Positions 54,399-63,238 of a stretch of 64,000 bases of DNA are shown one piece after another (position 1 is the first letter of the stretch; the number at the start of each line of letters is the position of its first letter). The DNA comes from Flavobacterium terrae. GTDB lineage: Bacteria; Bacteroidota; Bacteroidia; Flavobacteriales; Flavobacteriaceae. The stretch spans positions 806,001-870,000 of the forward strand of contig NZ_FQZI01000001.1 in assembly GCF_900142035.1 (NCBI RefSeq). Reading direction: 5' to 3'. The notes beneath the pieces were generated by a model that did no database searches, was not told where the DNA came from, and saw only the letters and a list, made by a program, of their open reading frames with translations. Made by a program: the position numbers and the translations under genes.

Positions 54399-56564
54399 AT
54401 GAATGCAATTTTAACTTTTATGAAAAAGAACTATAAACTAATGTTGGTTGTAGTAGCAATCTCAGCTACTCTGTGGAGTTTTAGACCAAAAGTTCAGTAT
54501 GATCCTGAAAAAGATAAAATGTTGCTAGAGCTTATTGAATTTGTCATTGAGAAAGGGCATTATGCGCCAGAAAAAATGGATGACGAATTTTCGAAAGGTG
54601 TTTATAACGATTTCCTTGATGCAATTGATCCATCAAAGCGTTTCTTTATGGAATCTGACATCAAAGAATTTAAAGTTTATGAAACAAAAATTGATGATTT
54701 AATCAAATCTAGAGATTTATCGTTTTTTAATCTGGTTTACGAAAGATTGCAAAAACGTATGTCAGAATCTAAAGTAGTTTATAAGGCTTTAAGCGATAAA
54801 TCGATTAGTTTTAGTTCAGACGAAAGTATCAATATTGATTCAGATAAAAATGAGTTTGCTAAGAATTATTCTGAATTGAAAAACAGATGGAGACTTCAAA
54901 TGAAACTTTCTGTTTTAGCTTCTGTAGTTGATAAGCAAAAAATAGAAGATGATAAAAAGGCTAAAGATCCTAATTATTCACCAAAAAGTTTTTCTCAGCT
55001 TGAAAAAGAAGCTCGTGAATCAACTTTGAAATCTTTAAACGATTATTTTGAGTTTGTTGAAGAACTAGAAAGAGATGATTGGTTTGAAATTTTTATTAAT
55101 TCTATTGTAACACAATATGACCCTCATACTTTTTATTTTGCGCCAGAGCAAAAAGAAAGATTTGACATTAGTATTAGTGGTAAGCTAGAAGGAATTGGTG
55201 CTAGATTACAGAAAAAAGGAGATTTTACTGAAATTTCAGAGCTTATTTCTGGTGGGCCAGCATGGAGAAATAAAGAGCTTGAACCTGGAGATGTTATTTT
55301 GAAAGTAGGTCAAGGTTCTGCAGACCCAGTTGAGGTTGTTGGTATGAGACTTGATGATGTTGTTAAAAAAATCAAAGGGCCTAAGGGTACTAAAGTTGCT
55401 CTAACAGTTAAAAAAGTTGATGGTTCAATAAAAATAATCACAATTATTCGAGACATTGTTGAAATTGAAGAAACCTATGCAAAATCAAGTGTTGTTAATA
55501 AAAATGGTGTAAAATATGGGGTGATTTATCTGCCTAAGTTCTACATCGATTTTGAAAATGACGATAATAGAGATGCTGCTAAAGATGTGGCTGCTGAAGT
55601 TGAAAAGCTTAAAAAAGCAGGAGTTAAAGGAATTGTGATGGATTTGAGAGACAATGGAGGAGGGTCTTTAAAAACTGTAGTTGATATTACTGGTTTGTTT
55701 ATTAAAGAAGGTCCCGTAGTTCAAATTAAATCAGCATCTTCTAAAAAAGAAGTATTGTATGATCATAATCCTAAAGTTCAATGGGACGGGCCACTAGTTG
55801 TTTTAATTAATAATTTTTCTGCTTCAGCCTCTGAAATTTTTGCTGCAGCAATTCAAGATTACAAGAGAGGTGTGGTTATAGGCAGTAAGCAATCTTATGG
55901 CAAGGGTACTGTTCAAAATGTTATAGATTTAAATCAGTTTGTGAGAAATTCTCCTTTAGGCGATTTCGGAGCATTAAAAACTACAACACAAAAATTCTAT
56001 AGAATTAATGGAGGTTCAACCCAATTAGAAGGAGTTGCTAGTGATATTGCAATGCCAGATCGTTATTCATACATTAAGATAGGTGAGCGTGATGAAAAAA
56101 ATGCAATTGAATGGGATAGAATTGATAGAGCTCAATATGAAGAAGTTCGTTCGATAAGTAATCTTGAGGCTGTGATTTTTAATAGCCAAAAAAGGATTCA
56201 AGCAAGTGAGCAATTTAGATTGATTGACGAAAATGCTAAATGGATTAATAGCCGTAAAGAAAATAACGTTGTAAGTTTGAATATAGATAAATTCAAACAT
56301 GAACAATCAGACATTGAAGAAGCTACTAAAAAGTTTAAAGCTATTACAAGTTATACAAACAATATGAAGTTTGAGTCTTTACCTGATGAAGTTGCTCTAA
56401 TTGCAAAAGATTCAACTCTTGGTTTAAAACGTAAAGATTGGCATGAGTCGCTTTCTAAAGATGCTTATGTTGACGAAGCAATTAATATTTTAGGAGATAT
56501 TAAAAAACCTTCAACTACAACAAGTAAAGCAGTTGCTGTAAAAAGTAAAGTAGTAAAACCATAA
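54399..56564 (+). CDS. prc: Tail-specific C-terminal processing protease (Prc, S41A)
   Basis: 721 residues from ATG 54399; ATG 54420 (MKKNYK) is an equally plausible start. One N-terminal signal/anchor (about 10-28). N-terminal helical region (30-220; LDAIDPSKRFFMESDIKEF), PDZ domain (about 255-350; FDISISGKLEGIGARLQ, GGPAWRNKELEPGDVILKVG), S41 catalytic domain with GIVMDLRDNGGGSL, LVVLINNFSASASEIFAAAIQDYKRGVVIG (Ser nucleophile) and SYGKGTVQ (Lys base), and a DUF3340-type C-terminal part. It degrades or trims periplasmic proteins. It is alone on the plus strand, with its own terminator. Confidence 0.94.
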   Translation: MNAILTFMKKNYKLMLVVVAISATLWSFRPKVQYDPEKDKMLLELIEFVIEKGHYAPEKMDDEFSKGVYNDFLDAIDPSKRFFMESDIKEFKVYETKIDDLIKSRDLSFFNLVYERLQKRMSESKVVYKALSDKSISFSSDESINIDSDKNEFAKNYSELKNRWRLQMKLSVLASVVDKQKIEDDKKAKDPNYSPKSFSQLEKEARESTLKSLNDYFEFVEELERDDWFEIFINSIVTQYDPHTFYFAPEQKERFDISISGKLEGIGARLQKKGDFTEISELISGGPAWRNKELEPGDVILKVGQGSADPVEVVGMRLDDVVKKIKGPKGTKVALTVKKVDGSIKIITIIRDIVEIEETYAKSSVVNKNGVKYGVIYLPKFYIDFENDDNRDAAKDVAAEVEKLKKAGVKGIVMDLRDNGGGSLKTVVDITGLFIKEGPVVQIKSASSKKEVLYDHNPKVQWDGPLVVLINNFSASASEIFAAAIQDYKRGVVIGSKQSYGKGTVQNVIDLNQFVRNSPLGDFGALKTTTQKFYRINGGSTQLEGVASDIAMPDRYSYIKIGERDEKNAIEWDRIDRAQYEEVRSISNLEAVIFNSQKRIQASEQFRLIDENAKWINSRKENNVVSLNIDKFKHEQSDIEEATKKFKAITSYTNNMKFESLPDEVALIAKDSTLGLKRKDWHESLSKDAYVDEAINILGDIKKPSTTTSKAVAVKSKVVKP

Positions 56565-56585
56565 AAATATTTTTTAGATACTGTT

Positions 56586-56611
56586 AAGCCCCACTTTGTG
56601 GGGCTTTTTTT
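56586..56611 (+). terminator. Intrinsic terminator of the prc gene
   Basis: AAGCCCCAC (56586-56594), TTT loop, GTGGGGCTT (56598-56606), then T run to 56611. Confidence 0.93.
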
Positions 56612-56760
56612 AATTTTATGATTTATAATTGTAGGTAATTTCTCCTGCTAAGTTATTGATAAATGTTATTTTGTCGTTCTTTTTTGGTGTTTCACCGATT
56701 TTTTGTCTTCAGCTATACTTCTTTTTATCAAGGTTTTTCCTAATCTATTTTTTTTAACAT

Positions 56761-56768
56761 TACTTTTG
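56761..56768 (+). promoter_or_regulatory. Candidate -7 box of the T9SS adhesin operon
   Basis: TACTTTTG fits TAnnTTTG and lies 19 bases before the ATG at 56788. No TTG is visible at the -33 distance. Confidence 0.4.
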
Positions 56769-56787
56769 TAAGTGTTAACAGCTGTAT

Positions 56788-59445
56788 ATGGATATAAAAA
56801 TACTCAAACTAAGCAAAAAGTATTTTTTTGCTACAATAATTGCGCTTGCTCTTTTTTTTACTTCAAATGTTGTACATTCTCAATGCGCAGGTAATGACGC
56901 TAATATCACTATATGTGATATTACAAATCCAACTAACCAATCTTTAAATCTATTTACACTTTTAGGAGGAACGCCAACACCCGGTGGTTTTTGGATAGAT
57001 GATTTGGGTTCTGGTGGATTGAACTCAACTACAGGGATTCTAAATGTACATCAAATTAGAGAAAGTGGAATTTTTACTTATACATATATGGTAACTGGAA
57101 TTCCTGGATGTGTTGATAATACTGCAACGGTTACCGTTCTTGTTGGACCATATGCAGGTGTGGGAGAAGATGGGTCTCGATGTGGGGATGATACAGAATT
57201 GAACTTATTTGAATTATTTAATTACCAATTTGGAAATGTTCCTCCTCAAACAAATGGATACTGGTTCAATAATACTACTGGAACGCCTATTGCAGGCTAT
57301 ACAATTAATCCAAGTAGTTTTAATGTTACGGCAATTACGGTTTACAATTTAACTTACACTATACCAGCACTAGGGCCTTGTCCAGAGAGTTCAATAAGCG
57401 TGAATTTGACTTTGGTTCCGCCTGTTGATGCAGGAACCCCTCAAGATATTAATCTTTGTAGTAACGCCGATTTGTCATTATATACAAATGTAAATTTGTA
57501 TAATTTGTTGACTGGTGAAGATTCTGGAGGGACTTGGACTGATAACAATGGAACCGGTGAATTGTCTAATCCTTCAGATTCTTTTATAAATATTCAAAAT
57601 ATTTATAACAATTTTGGAGCTGGAACTTATTCATTTACATATAAAGTTTTACCAATTAGTCCTATTTGTGACTTTAAAACTTCAGTTGTAAGAATTACTA
57701 TCGAAGATCCCATAGATTATTCGGGTATTTTACTCCAAGTAGATACTGATGTTTGTCAAAATCAAGTGGCTTCATCAACATTTACAGGAGTTCTTACACA
57801 ATCCCCAGTTTTGGTACCAAATGGAACTTATGATGTCACTTACACAGTTTCTGGGCAAGCTACTCCAGTTACAATTACTGTTACATTTAATAACGGAATA
57901 GCGACTTTTAATATCCCAAGTGCAAATTTTCCTTCAGTAGTTACTTATTCTATTAATGTTACTAATATTGTAGCTACAAATAGTTTAGGGATTTGTGTTA
58001 ATCCAATTCCAACAATACAAGATAATTTGACTATTTATCCTGTTCCAACTCTTGCTAATTCAAATTTAGCGGTTGATGATGTTTGTCAAAATAATTCAAC
58101 TATAGCTCAATTAAACAATTTAGTTGGTTTAGCAGATGGTACATACATAATTACTTATGATTTATCAGGTTCAAATACAGCTTCTAGTCAAACTACTACA
58201 ATTGTTGTTTCAGGAGGAAGTTCAGCTTTTTCAATCCCGGGAAGTTTATTGCCCAATTCAGGCACTACTTCAATAACAATAACCGCTATACAAAATGGAA
58301 CTTCAGGATGTAGTGCGCCTAGTAGTGTTGCAGTATCTTTTATGGTTAATCCATTGCCAACAGCAATAGCAATGAATGTTTCTGCTCCTAATTCAGTCTG
58401 TCTCAATCAGCCAGTTGTGGTTTCAATATCAGGTTTAGGTACATTGACTAACGTTACTATTAATTACGATTTATCGGGAGCAAATAATTCAACTGGTAAT
58501 GTGGAAAATTTAACATTAGTTGGTGGTGGGGCTACTTTTACAATTCCTCAAGGACTTTTGACAAATACAGGAAATACAACAATAACTATAACTGGATTGG
58601 CTAATAATGTAAATAGTTGTGGAGTAATAGTAAGTAATGTTTCAGATGTCTTTCTTATAAACAGTTTACCAGTTGCACCTTTGTCAACGGATCAGACTTT
58701 TTGTGAGTCAAACAATCCAACTGTTGCTAACTTAGTACCTAGTGGTTCCCAATATTTTTGGTATGATACCGCTAGTTCAACAGTGCCTTTAAGTTCAGAT
58801 ACTCCATTAGTTTCAGGAGGGGATTATTATGTTTCTGAAATTAATGCTAATGGTTGTGAGTCGACAAAGTCAATGATTGTTGTTACAGTTGACCAAATAC
58901 CAGCTCCAGTTTTAACATCTGGAGGAGAACAATTTTGTGGTACTGATAATCCAACAATCCAAGATTTATCAGATAATACAAATGCTTCTACAACTGTTGT
59001 TTGGTATGATGCATTAACTGCAGGTAATCTTTTGTCTAGCTCACAACTTTTACAAGAAGGAGTAACATATTATGGTTTTGATATTTCAGCATCAACAGGA
59101 TGTATTTCTAAGGATGTTTTATCAGTTACAGTCACTCTTACAAATTGTAATGAGACTCCAGATTTTTTCATCCCTGATGGCTTTTCACCTAACGGAGATG
59201 GAGTAAACGATACGTTTACAATTCCAGATATTCAGTTTATTTACCCTGATTATAAACTTGAAATTTATAACAGATATGGGAATTTAATGTTTGAAGGCAA
59301 TAAAGATAAACCCAATTGGGATGGTAAAAATTCTACTTCTAAAATAATGGGAGATGTAGCTCCTAATGGAGTGTATTTTTATGTGGTTTATTTTAACAAA
59401 AACAACAAAGCTCCTAAACAAGGAAGACTTTACTTAAACAGATAA
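56788..59445 (+). CDS. Large T9SS type B (gliding-motility C-terminal domain) secreted protein
   Basis: 885 residues. Signal peptide (about 1-31, NVVHSQ). After an N-terminal beta region (about 32-310), three repeats of about 105 residues, each starting VCQN/VCLN (about 322, 433, 537), have a common pattern of YxITYDLSG, a GGxxxFxIPxxLL and TITITxxxN. Two shorter Ig-like units begin FCESNNPTV (about 637) and FCGTDNPTI (about 715). The C-terminus (about 792-885; FFIPDGFSPNGDGVNDTFTI, YKLEIYNRYGNLMFEG, GVYFYVVYF) is the type B sorting domain. It should be exported by type IX secretion and held at the surface, perhaps as adhesin. It is followed by a PorP/SprF gene. Confidence 0.92.
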   Translation: MDIKILKLSKKYFFATIIALALFFTSNVVHSQCAGNDANITICDITNPTNQSLNLFTLLGGTPTPGGFWIDDLGSGGLNSTTGILNVHQIRESGIFTYTYMVTGIPGCVDNTATVTVLVGPYAGVGEDGSRCGDDTELNLFELFNYQFGNVPPQTNGYWFNNTTGTPIAGYTINPSSFNVTAITVYNLTYTIPALGPCPESSISVNLTLVPPVDAGTPQDINLCSNADLSLYTNVNLYNLLTGEDSGGTWTDNNGTGELSNPSDSFINIQNIYNNFGAGTYSFTYKVLPISPICDFKTSVVRITIEDPIDYSGILLQVDTDVCQNQVASSTFTGVLTQSPVLVPNGTYDVTYTVSGQATPVTITVTFNNGIATFNIPSANFPSVVTYSINVTNIVATNSLGICVNPIPTIQDNLTIYPVPTLANSNLAVDDVCQNNSTIAQLNNLVGLADGTYIITYDLSGSNTASSQTTTIVVSGGSSAFSIPGSLLPNSGTTSITITAIQNGTSGCSAPSSVAVSFMVNPLPTAIAMNVSAPNSVCLNQPVVVSISGLGTLTNVTINYDLSGANNSTGNVENLTLVGGGATFTIPQGLLTNTGNTTITITGLANNVNSCGVIVSNVSDVFLINSLPVAPLSTDQTFCESNNPTVANLVPSGSQYFWYDTASSTVPLSSDTPLVSGGDYYVSEINANGCESTKSMIVVTVDQIPAPVLTSGGEQFCGTDNPTIQDLSDNTNASTTVVWYDALTAGNLLSSSQLLQEGVTYYGFDISASTGCISKDVLSVTVTLTNCNETPDFFIPDGFSPNGDGVNDTFTIPDIQFIYPDYKLEIYNRYGNLMFEGNKDKPNWDGKNSTSKIMGDVAPNGVYFYVVYFNKNNKAPKQGRLYLNR

Positions 59446-59474
59446 TTCTATAAGCTATTTTAAATAAATTTTAG

Positions 59475-60410
59475 ATGAAAAAAATACTTTTAATATTGAG
59501 TTTTTTCCTCATTAGTTATAACGTTCTTGCCCAGCAAGACCCACAATATACCCACTACATGTATAATATGAGTGTTGTTAATCCTGCGTATGCTACAAGT
59601 AAGCAAGCTATGTTGGATTTAGGAACACTATATAGAACACAATGGGTAGGAGCTGTTGGGGCTCCTAAAACATTAACTGCTTTTGGACATATGCCAATTA
59701 ATAAAAAAATTGAAATGGGATTGTCTGTAATTTCAGATGATATTGGAGATGGAGCTAAAAAGGAAAATAATTTTTACGCTGATTTTGCATATATACTTCA
59801 TCTCAATAATTCTCACCGATTTTCATTCGGTATGAAAGCTGGTTTTACTTCAATTAAAACAAATTTTAATGGTTTTAAACTAGAGAGTGGTGATGTAACA
59901 ACTGATTTGGCATTTAATGAAAATGTAAATACTTTTTCTCCAAACATAGGTGTTGGAGCTTACTATTTTACTGACAATTATTATATAGGACTCTCTGCAC
60001 CTAATTTATTGCCATCAAAACATATTGAAGAAAAGCAAGGGATACAGGCATATGGTTCAGAAAATATACATGTTTTTTTAACTGGAGGTTATGTTTTTCA
60101 AGTGAGTGACATGTTTAAAGTGAAACCTGCTGTATTGACAAAATTTGTACCCGGAGCACCATTGAGTTTAGATGTGACGACTAATGTTTTATATAATAAT
60201 AGATTTGAACTTGGTGCTGCATATAGACTAGATGATTCGGTTAGTGGATTAATGGCTATTAATGTTACTAAAACATTGAAAATTGGATATGCTTACGATT
60301 ATACTTTGTCTAATATGGGACAATTTAATTCAGGATCACACGAATTATTTTTACTGTTTAGTTTAGATATGTTAGGAAAAGGATATGATAAATCACCACG
60401 ATTCTTCTAA
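59475..60410 (+). CDS. Type IX secretion PorP/SprF family outer-membrane protein
   Basis: 311 residues. Signal peptide (YNVLAQ, 1-19), then the family opening QQDPQYTHYMYNMSVVNPAYATSKQAMLDLGTLYRTQWVGAVGAPKTLTAFGHMPI (in parts) and a barrel of alternating strands ending SHELFLLFSLDML. In Flavobacterium johnsoniae, SprF is needed for secretion or anchoring of its partner SprB, which also has a type B domain. So this protein is likely the partner of the preceding 885-residue protein. It starts 29 bases after that gene. Confidence 0.95.
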   Translation: MKKILLILSFFLISYNVLAQQDPQYTHYMYNMSVVNPAYATSKQAMLDLGTLYRTQWVGAVGAPKTLTAFGHMPINKKIEMGLSVISDDIGDGAKKENNFYADFAYILHLNNSHRFSFGMKAGFTSIKTNFNGFKLESGDVTTDLAFNENVNTFSPNIGVGAYYFTDNYYIGLSAPNLLPSKHIEEKQGIQAYGSENIHVFLTGGYVFQVSDMFKVKPAVLTKFVPGAPLSLDVTTNVLYNNRFELGAAYRLDDSVSGLMAINVTKTLKIGYAYDYTLSNMGQFNSGSHELFLLFSLDMLGKGYDKSPRFF

Positions 60411-60420
60411 AAAATACTAT

Positions 60421-62523
60421 ATGAAAAGAATATTACTTACCATATTTATCGGATTTTTAGCATATAGTGCTCAAGGTCAGAAGCAGGATTTAGATAGAGC
60501 TAAAAGATATTTTGATAGAACTTATTACAGTGAGGCTTTGCCTTTATATGAAAGCGCAATCGAAAATGATAGATCATTAGAAGTTGTTAGAAATTTAGCA
60601 GACTGCTATTATTACACAAATGACTTTAAAAATGCTCAAAAATATTACAGGTTCTTGATTAAGAATTATGGAAAAGAAGTTTCTGAAGAATATTATTTCA
60701 GATTTTCACAAACCTTAAAAGCTAATGGAAGCTTCGCAGAAGCTAATCAAGTTACAAAAGATTATTATGTAAATGGAGGCAATACACTTGCTATTGTTGC
60801 CTTGGATAAAGAATTGAAAACATTAGAAAATGTAACAGCAATAGGTGAAAGATATAAAATAAAAAATTTAGAAATAAATACTGAAAATTCAGAATTTGGA
60901 GCAGTTAAAAATGGTGAAGATCTAATTTTTTCAACTGTAAAAAAAGAGCCAGGTTTTTTTGATAAAGTTTATAAATGGAATAATGAAGGCTATTTGAATT
61001 TGGTTACAATTCCTATCAAATTTAGCAATATTAAAGATTCTATAGCAAAACCTTTTTCGAAAGAAGTTAATACCAAAATGCATGAATCTAATGCTGTTTT
61101 TAGCGCTGATGGAAAAACTATTTATTTTACTAGAAATAATACTAAAAACGGAAGTAGAGCTAAGAATAAGGAGAAAATTTCTAACCTTCAAATTTATAAG
61201 GCTGAACTAGTAAATGGTAAATGGAGTAATATAATTTCATTGCCTTTTAATAGTCCTGATTTTTCTAATGAACATCCAGCACTTAGTCCTGACGGGAAAA
61301 GATTGTATTTTGCTTCAGACCGACCAGGAGGTAAAGGATCATTTGATATTTATTATGTTACTATAAATGGTGGAAATTATGGAAATCCCATAAATGCTGG
61401 TGATGTAATTAATACAAATAGAAGAGAACAGTTTCCTTTTGTGTCTAAAGATGGTAAGCTTTATTTTTCTTCAAACGGACATGAAGGGTTTGGCTCATTG
61501 GATGTTTTTGTTTCAGATATCAAAGAAAATGATTTCTCAAATCCAGTTAATGTTGGTTTGCCTATTAATACAGGTGTTGATGATTTTGCTTTTAATATAG
61601 ATTCTGATACTAAAGAAGGTTATTTTTCATCAAATAGAAAAGGAGGAAAGGGGAGTGATGATATTTACTCGATTGTTGAAACTAAACCTTTAATTGTTGA
61701 AGATTGTATGCAGTTAATTGCTGGAACAATCACTGATATTGACACAAAATTGCCTTTGGAAAATGCTGAGGTAATTTTGAATGATGGGGAGAAAAAAGAA
61801 ATCGAAAAAGTGATTACTACAGCTGACGGTAAGTTTAGTTTTAAAGTGAATTGTGAAAGTACTTATATTGTTTCTGGGAGTAAAATTGGCTATACAGAAG
61901 ATACTAGATCATTTACTCTACTAAAGGAAAGAGGACAGCTTAATGATGCTTCGATGGCTTTAAAATCGTTTGAAGTAATTAAACAGGAAGAGCAACTAGC
62001 ATTAGAGGAACAGAAAAAAGCAGATAAATTAGCCGAAGAACAAAGAATAAAAGCAGAAAAAGAAGAAAGTATGAGACAGAGAGCAGTTGCTGAAGCTAAA
62101 AAGAAAGAAAAAATTAAAGAAATAGTTGCTGCAGAAAAAGACGTAGTAAAAGATGATAAAGACAGATTAGTTATTAAAACAGAACCAATTTATTTTGATT
62201 ATGATTTATGGTATATTCGTCGCGATTCTAAACCTATTTTGGATAGAGTAGTTGAACTAATGAATAAATATCCAAATATGATTGTTGAGATAGGATCTCA
62301 TACAGATAGAAGAGGAGGTATTACATACAATAAAGTTCTTTCTGGTAATAGAGCAAATTCGACAAGGGATTATATTATTGATAAGGGTATTAATCCTAAA
62401 AGAATTTTTGCAAAAGGATATGGTGAATCTATGCCAGTTGTTAAATGTGTTTCTGACGATGCTTGTACAGAAGAGCAGCATGAACTCAATAGAAGAAGTG
62501 AGTTTGTTATAAAAGATTTATAA
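60421..62523 (+). CDS. OmpA family protein with TPR, PD40 and carboxypeptidase-regulatory-like domains
   Basis: 700 residues from ATG 60421; the frame extends upstream into the PorP/SprF gene, but a signal peptide (MKRILLTIFIGFLAYSAQGQ) marks this start. Order: TPR helices (about 20-150; AKRYFDRTYYSEALPLYESAI), PD40/WD40-like propeller (about 210-425; HPALSPDGKRLYFASDRPGGKGSFDIYYV), carboxypeptidase-D regulatory-like domain (about 440-510), charged coiled coil (about 520-585), and OmpA peptidoglycan-binding domain (about 588-700; YFDYDLWYIR, VEIGSHTDRRGG). It resembles the PorE/PG1058-type T9SS or gliding accessory proteins that tie the outer membrane to peptidoglycan. It is third in the unit. 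Confidence 0.93.
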   Translation: MKRILLTIFIGFLAYSAQGQKQDLDRAKRYFDRTYYSEALPLYESAIENDRSLEVVRNLADCYYYTNDFKNAQKYYRFLIKNYGKEVSEEYYFRFSQTLKANGSFAEANQVTKDYYVNGGNTLAIVALDKELKTLENVTAIGERYKIKNLEINTENSEFGAVKNGEDLIFSTVKKEPGFFDKVYKWNNEGYLNLVTIPIKFSNIKDSIAKPFSKEVNTKMHESNAVFSADGKTIYFTRNNTKNGSRAKNKEKISNLQIYKAELVNGKWSNIISLPFNSPDFSNEHPALSPDGKRLYFASDRPGGKGSFDIYYVTINGGNYGNPINAGDVINTNRREQFPFVSKDGKLYFSSNGHEGFGSLDVFVSDIKENDFSNPVNVGLPINTGVDDFAFNIDSDTKEGYFSSNRKGGKGSDDIYSIVETKPLIVEDCMQLIAGTITDIDTKLPLENAEVILNDGEKKEIEKVITTADGKFSFKVNCESTYIVSGSKIGYTEDTRSFTLLKERGQLNDASMALKSFEVIKQEEQLALEEQKKADKLAEEQRIKAEKEESMRQRAVAEAKKKEKIKEIVAAEKDVVKDDKDRLVIKTEPIYFDYDLWYIRRDSKPILDRVVELMNKYPNMIVEIGSHTDRRGGITYNKVLSGNRANSTRDYIIDKGINPKRIFAKGYGESMPVVKCVSDDACTEEQHELNRRSEFVIKDL

Positions 62524-62540
62524 TTTTTTAATTTAAAGTA

Positions 62541-62567
62541 AAAAGCCACGCATTGCGTGGCTTTTTT
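62541..62567. terminator. Bidirectional terminator between OmpA-family gene and convergent coiled-coil gene
   Basis: AAAAGCCACGC (62541-62551), ATT loop, GCGTGGCTTTT (62555-62565), with T run on the right and A run on the left. It ends both convergent genes. Confidence 0.92.
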
Positions 62568-62581
62568 GTAATTCTTAAATT

Positions 62582-63151
62582 TTACTTTCTTGCTTCTTTC
62601 TCTGCTTTTTCTACTCTTTTACGTTGATCTGCAGATTTTTCTTTTAGTTTAGCAATCTTTTGATTCCATTTTTCGACATCATTTGGAGATAGTTTGCCTT
62701 TTTTATTTTGTTTTTCAAGCTTTTCAGATTCTTTTATAATGTCTTCATCTATTTTAGCTTGTTTTTCCTTTTCCTTAACAAGTTTTTGATATGATTTAGC
62801 AACTCTCTCTCTTTCTTTGGATATTTTTTCTTGCTCTTTTTCCATTTTCTTGTGAGCTTTCTCCATTTTATCTGCTGCTTTCTCGGTATCTTTTATTCTT
62901 TTTTCTTCGGCCTTTATTCTTTTTTCTTCAGCATCTTTCCTGTCTTTTTCAGCTTTTTCTACCTCTTTTTGTGCTTTTTCAGATTCTCGTCTTGCCTTTT
63001 CAGCTTCTCTTTCAGCTTTGGCCTTAACAGCGTTTAATGAATCTTGAGTTTTTTGAATTTTTATTTGTTCTGGAGTAATTGTTTTTTCCTGTGCAGTTGC
63101 AGAAATTCCTAAAATTACTGTAGTACATGTGATGATTAATTTTAGATTCAT
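62582..63151 (-). CDS. Highly charged coiled-coil exported protein
   Basis: 189 residues. A signal peptide (LGISATAQ, about 1-20) is followed by a Lys/Glu/Ala-rich helix over most of the length (about 35-189), with units such as EKARRESEKAQKEVEKAEK and EEKRIKAEEKRIK. Heptad-like spacing suggests a long coiled coil. The composition is near 60 percent charged residues. It stands alone on the minus strand and has no close family I can name. It may be a periplasmic spacer or TolA-like protein; this is only a guess by shape. Confidence 0.85.
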   Translation of the reverse strand: MNLKLIITCTTVILGISATAQEKTITPEQIKIQKTQDSLNAVKAKAEREAEKARRESEKAQKEVEKAEKDRKDAEEKRIKAEEKRIKDTEKAADKMEKAHKKMEKEQEKISKERERVAKSYQKLVKEKEKQAKIDEDIIKESEKLEKQNKKGKLSPNDVEKWNQKIAKLKEKSADQRKRVEKAEKEARK

Positions 63152-63238
63152 GTTATAAAAGTTTTAGATTAAGTTAAATAATTTCTGTCGATGAACTTGT
63201 CTATATTTACGTTTTAAAAATACAATAATTTCAATCGC

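Noticed and set aside
62831..63037. 68-codon plus-strand frame rich in Phe and Ser
   Set aside because: It is the antisense of the Lys/Glu-rich coiled-coil gene; Phe/Ser/Leu runs are expected from that.
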